This document shows, piece by piece, positions 62,809 through 64,000 of a stretch of DNA of 64,000 nucleotides; position 1 is the first letter of the stretch, and each line of letters opens with the position of its first letter. Source of the stretch: Paraphoma chrysanthemicola (taxonomy: Eukaryota > Ascomycota > Dothideomycetes > Pleosporales > Phaeosphaeriaceae); contig JAGMWG010000011.1 of NCBI GenBank assembly GCA_020744225.1, positions 868,001 to 932,000 on the forward strand. The letters run 5' to 3'. The notes under the pieces are model-generated. The model made no database searches and was not told the origin of the DNA. It was given only the letters and a program-made list of their open reading frames with translations. Position numbers and translations under genes: made by a program.

Positions 62809-64000
62809 ATGCCGCCCTCGACCTGTCTCCGCAGCTTCTCTCGGCTTTCCATTGATGCGTCCGCACCGCGCCTACGTCCACAAGTCGCCTTCTTCACCAC
62901 CTCCGCAGCTCGCAATGCAACTGCCCCGAAGAGAAAGGGCATGACGGCAGCCCCGAAGAAGGGCGTCAAGTCTTTGAACACAAAGAAAGGAAAGAAGGCA
63001 GCTGCAGCCGACACTGGCAAACGGCCTGCGCAGGGCGAGCGGAAGGCCTTACGGAAGCGAATTGTCCTCAGCAACAACAATGCATTGGAGGTGTCGTCTC
63101 TGAAGAATCTGAGTAAGGAGAATGTCTTGAGCGAACAAAATGAGGGAAAAGTCATGGGGTTGCCAGAAGAGGAAGTAGTCGATGCTTTGAGGGCGGTTGA
63201 TGCTTTCAAACCGACTCAAGGCTGGGGACTTTTCCGACGGCCGGCAGTGCTGATGAGGAAAGAAGCGATACAAGTAGCGAAGCTACTGAAGGAGGTGGAA
63301 GACTCACGCGCTGGGCAGCACAAAAAGACAATACGACGGATACTCTCTGGAGAAAGGATGAGTGGAAAGAGCACGCTTCTGCTGCAGGGCTTGTCGATGG
63401 GCTTCTTGAGAGAATGGTTCGTCATCAATCTGCCAGAAGGTAAGGCTTTCTCTTTCGAATGAACGCATAGCCCTAGGACTGACACATAGCAGCACAAGAT
63501 ATCGTCAACGCTCACACAGAGTATGCGCCGCTCCCCGATTCAAACCCAGTCCAGTACACGCAAGACACCTATACGGCAAACCTCTTGCAACAAATCCAGA
63601 AGTCTAATGGTGGCTTCCTCAAGGCTACTAAGCTCTCCACAACTCCTACGCTCCCTGTACCGCTTCAATCAAAGGCAACATTGAACGAGCTTGTGGCCCT
63701 CGGCATAACAAACCCAGAGGCTTCGTGGCCCGTTTTCGCGGCCCTTTGGAACGAACTTTCCCAGCCTGGACGTCCCCCCATCATGCTTGCAGTCGATGGA
63801 CTATCGCATATCATGCGCAACTCGGAGTACTTTTCAGCAGAAGTGAAGCCGATCCACGCGCACGATCTCACAATCATACGGCACTTCATTGACCACCTCT
63901 CCGGGCAAAAGCAACTTCCAAACGGTGGCTTAGTACTTGCCGCAACATCCAAGTCGAACTCACCTACTTCCGCCGCATTAGACTTCTGCATCGAGGTTGC
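62809..64000 (+). CDS. RSM23: Mitochondrial ribosomal protein mS29 (DAP3/Rsm23), 3' end cut
   Basis: GTP-binding protein of the small mitoribosomal subunit, homologous to human DAP3. Exon 62809-63439, intron 63440-63489 (50 nt, GTAAGG...CATAG), exon 63490 to the window edge in an open frame. The first about 35 residues are Arg/Ser/Ala-rich without acidic residues, a mitochondrial targeting sequence (LRSFSRLSIDASAPRLR), followed by a Lys-rich stretch typical of the mature start. The P-loop reads GERMSGKST at residues 181-189, and the Walker B region is PIMLAVDGLSH. GLPEEEVVDALRAVDAFKPTQGWGLFRRPAVLMRKE is the conserved region before the P-loop. The gene is truncated only by the window. Confidence 0.93.

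Overview
The window is nuclear DNA of a filamentous ascomycete (Pezizomycotina). The support is: about 30 protein genes on both strands; many short introns (about 45-80 nt) with GTRNGT donors, CTRAC/CTGAC-like branch sites and YAG acceptors; a velvet-domain regulator (VelB); a secreted GH10 xylanase; and fungal forms of Bem46, Big1, Fap1 and Hel2. A dothideomycete is plausible, but that is an inference from general style only. No rRNA, tRNA, transposon, CRISPR array or virus was recognised. Exon coordinates were worked out by hand from splice signals and reading-frame continuity.

Layout. 0-8 kb: an unrecognised gene running off the left edge (-), a SnoaL-like protein (-), a GH10 xylanase with candidate XlnR/CreA sites (+), a 2 kb gap, a DUF4499/TMEM254-like membrane protein (+) and BIG1 (-). 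8.6-24 kb: large housekeeping genes on +: FAP1, a flavin monooxygenase, glycogen debranching enzyme, and a HIRAN-SNF2-RING helicase of the Rad5/HLTF type; an unrecognised two-membrane-segment protein lies on - at 14-15 kb. 24.8-29.3 kb: a Pho80-like cyclin (-), proteasome beta1 PRE3 (-) and Bem46 (+). 29.3-37.7 kb: two large gene-poor intervals around an RRM+YTH RNA reader (+). 37.7-46.7 kb: a prolyl-4-hydroxylase-like dioxygenase, an MDR reductase, a DUF7704 protein, a METTL21-type methyltransferase, an unrecognised acidic protein, a CSA/ERCC8 WD40 protein and a second unrecognised protein. 47-56 kb: MND1, velB, HEL2 and a 970-residue protein whose architecture suggests the Red1/Rec10/SYCP2 meiotic axis family. 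56.8-61.4 kb: two MFS transporters in tandem. 61.9-64 kb: RRS1 (-) and mitoribosomal mS29 (+) share a 188-nt divergent promoter; mS29 is cut by the right edge.

There is no single pathway cluster. The genes touch RNA and translation control (Fap1, YTH, Hel2, Rrs1, mS29), DNA repair and meiosis (HLTF-like, CSA, Mnd1, the putative axis protein), carbon use (xylanase, debranching enzyme, transporters) and development (VelB). The most interesting points are the putative meiotic axis protein, the in-frame stop-containing candidate intron at 513-560, the YTH domain with a long acidic insertion and a minimal upstream ORF that overlaps its start, and the MND1 first coding exon consisting of ATG alone.
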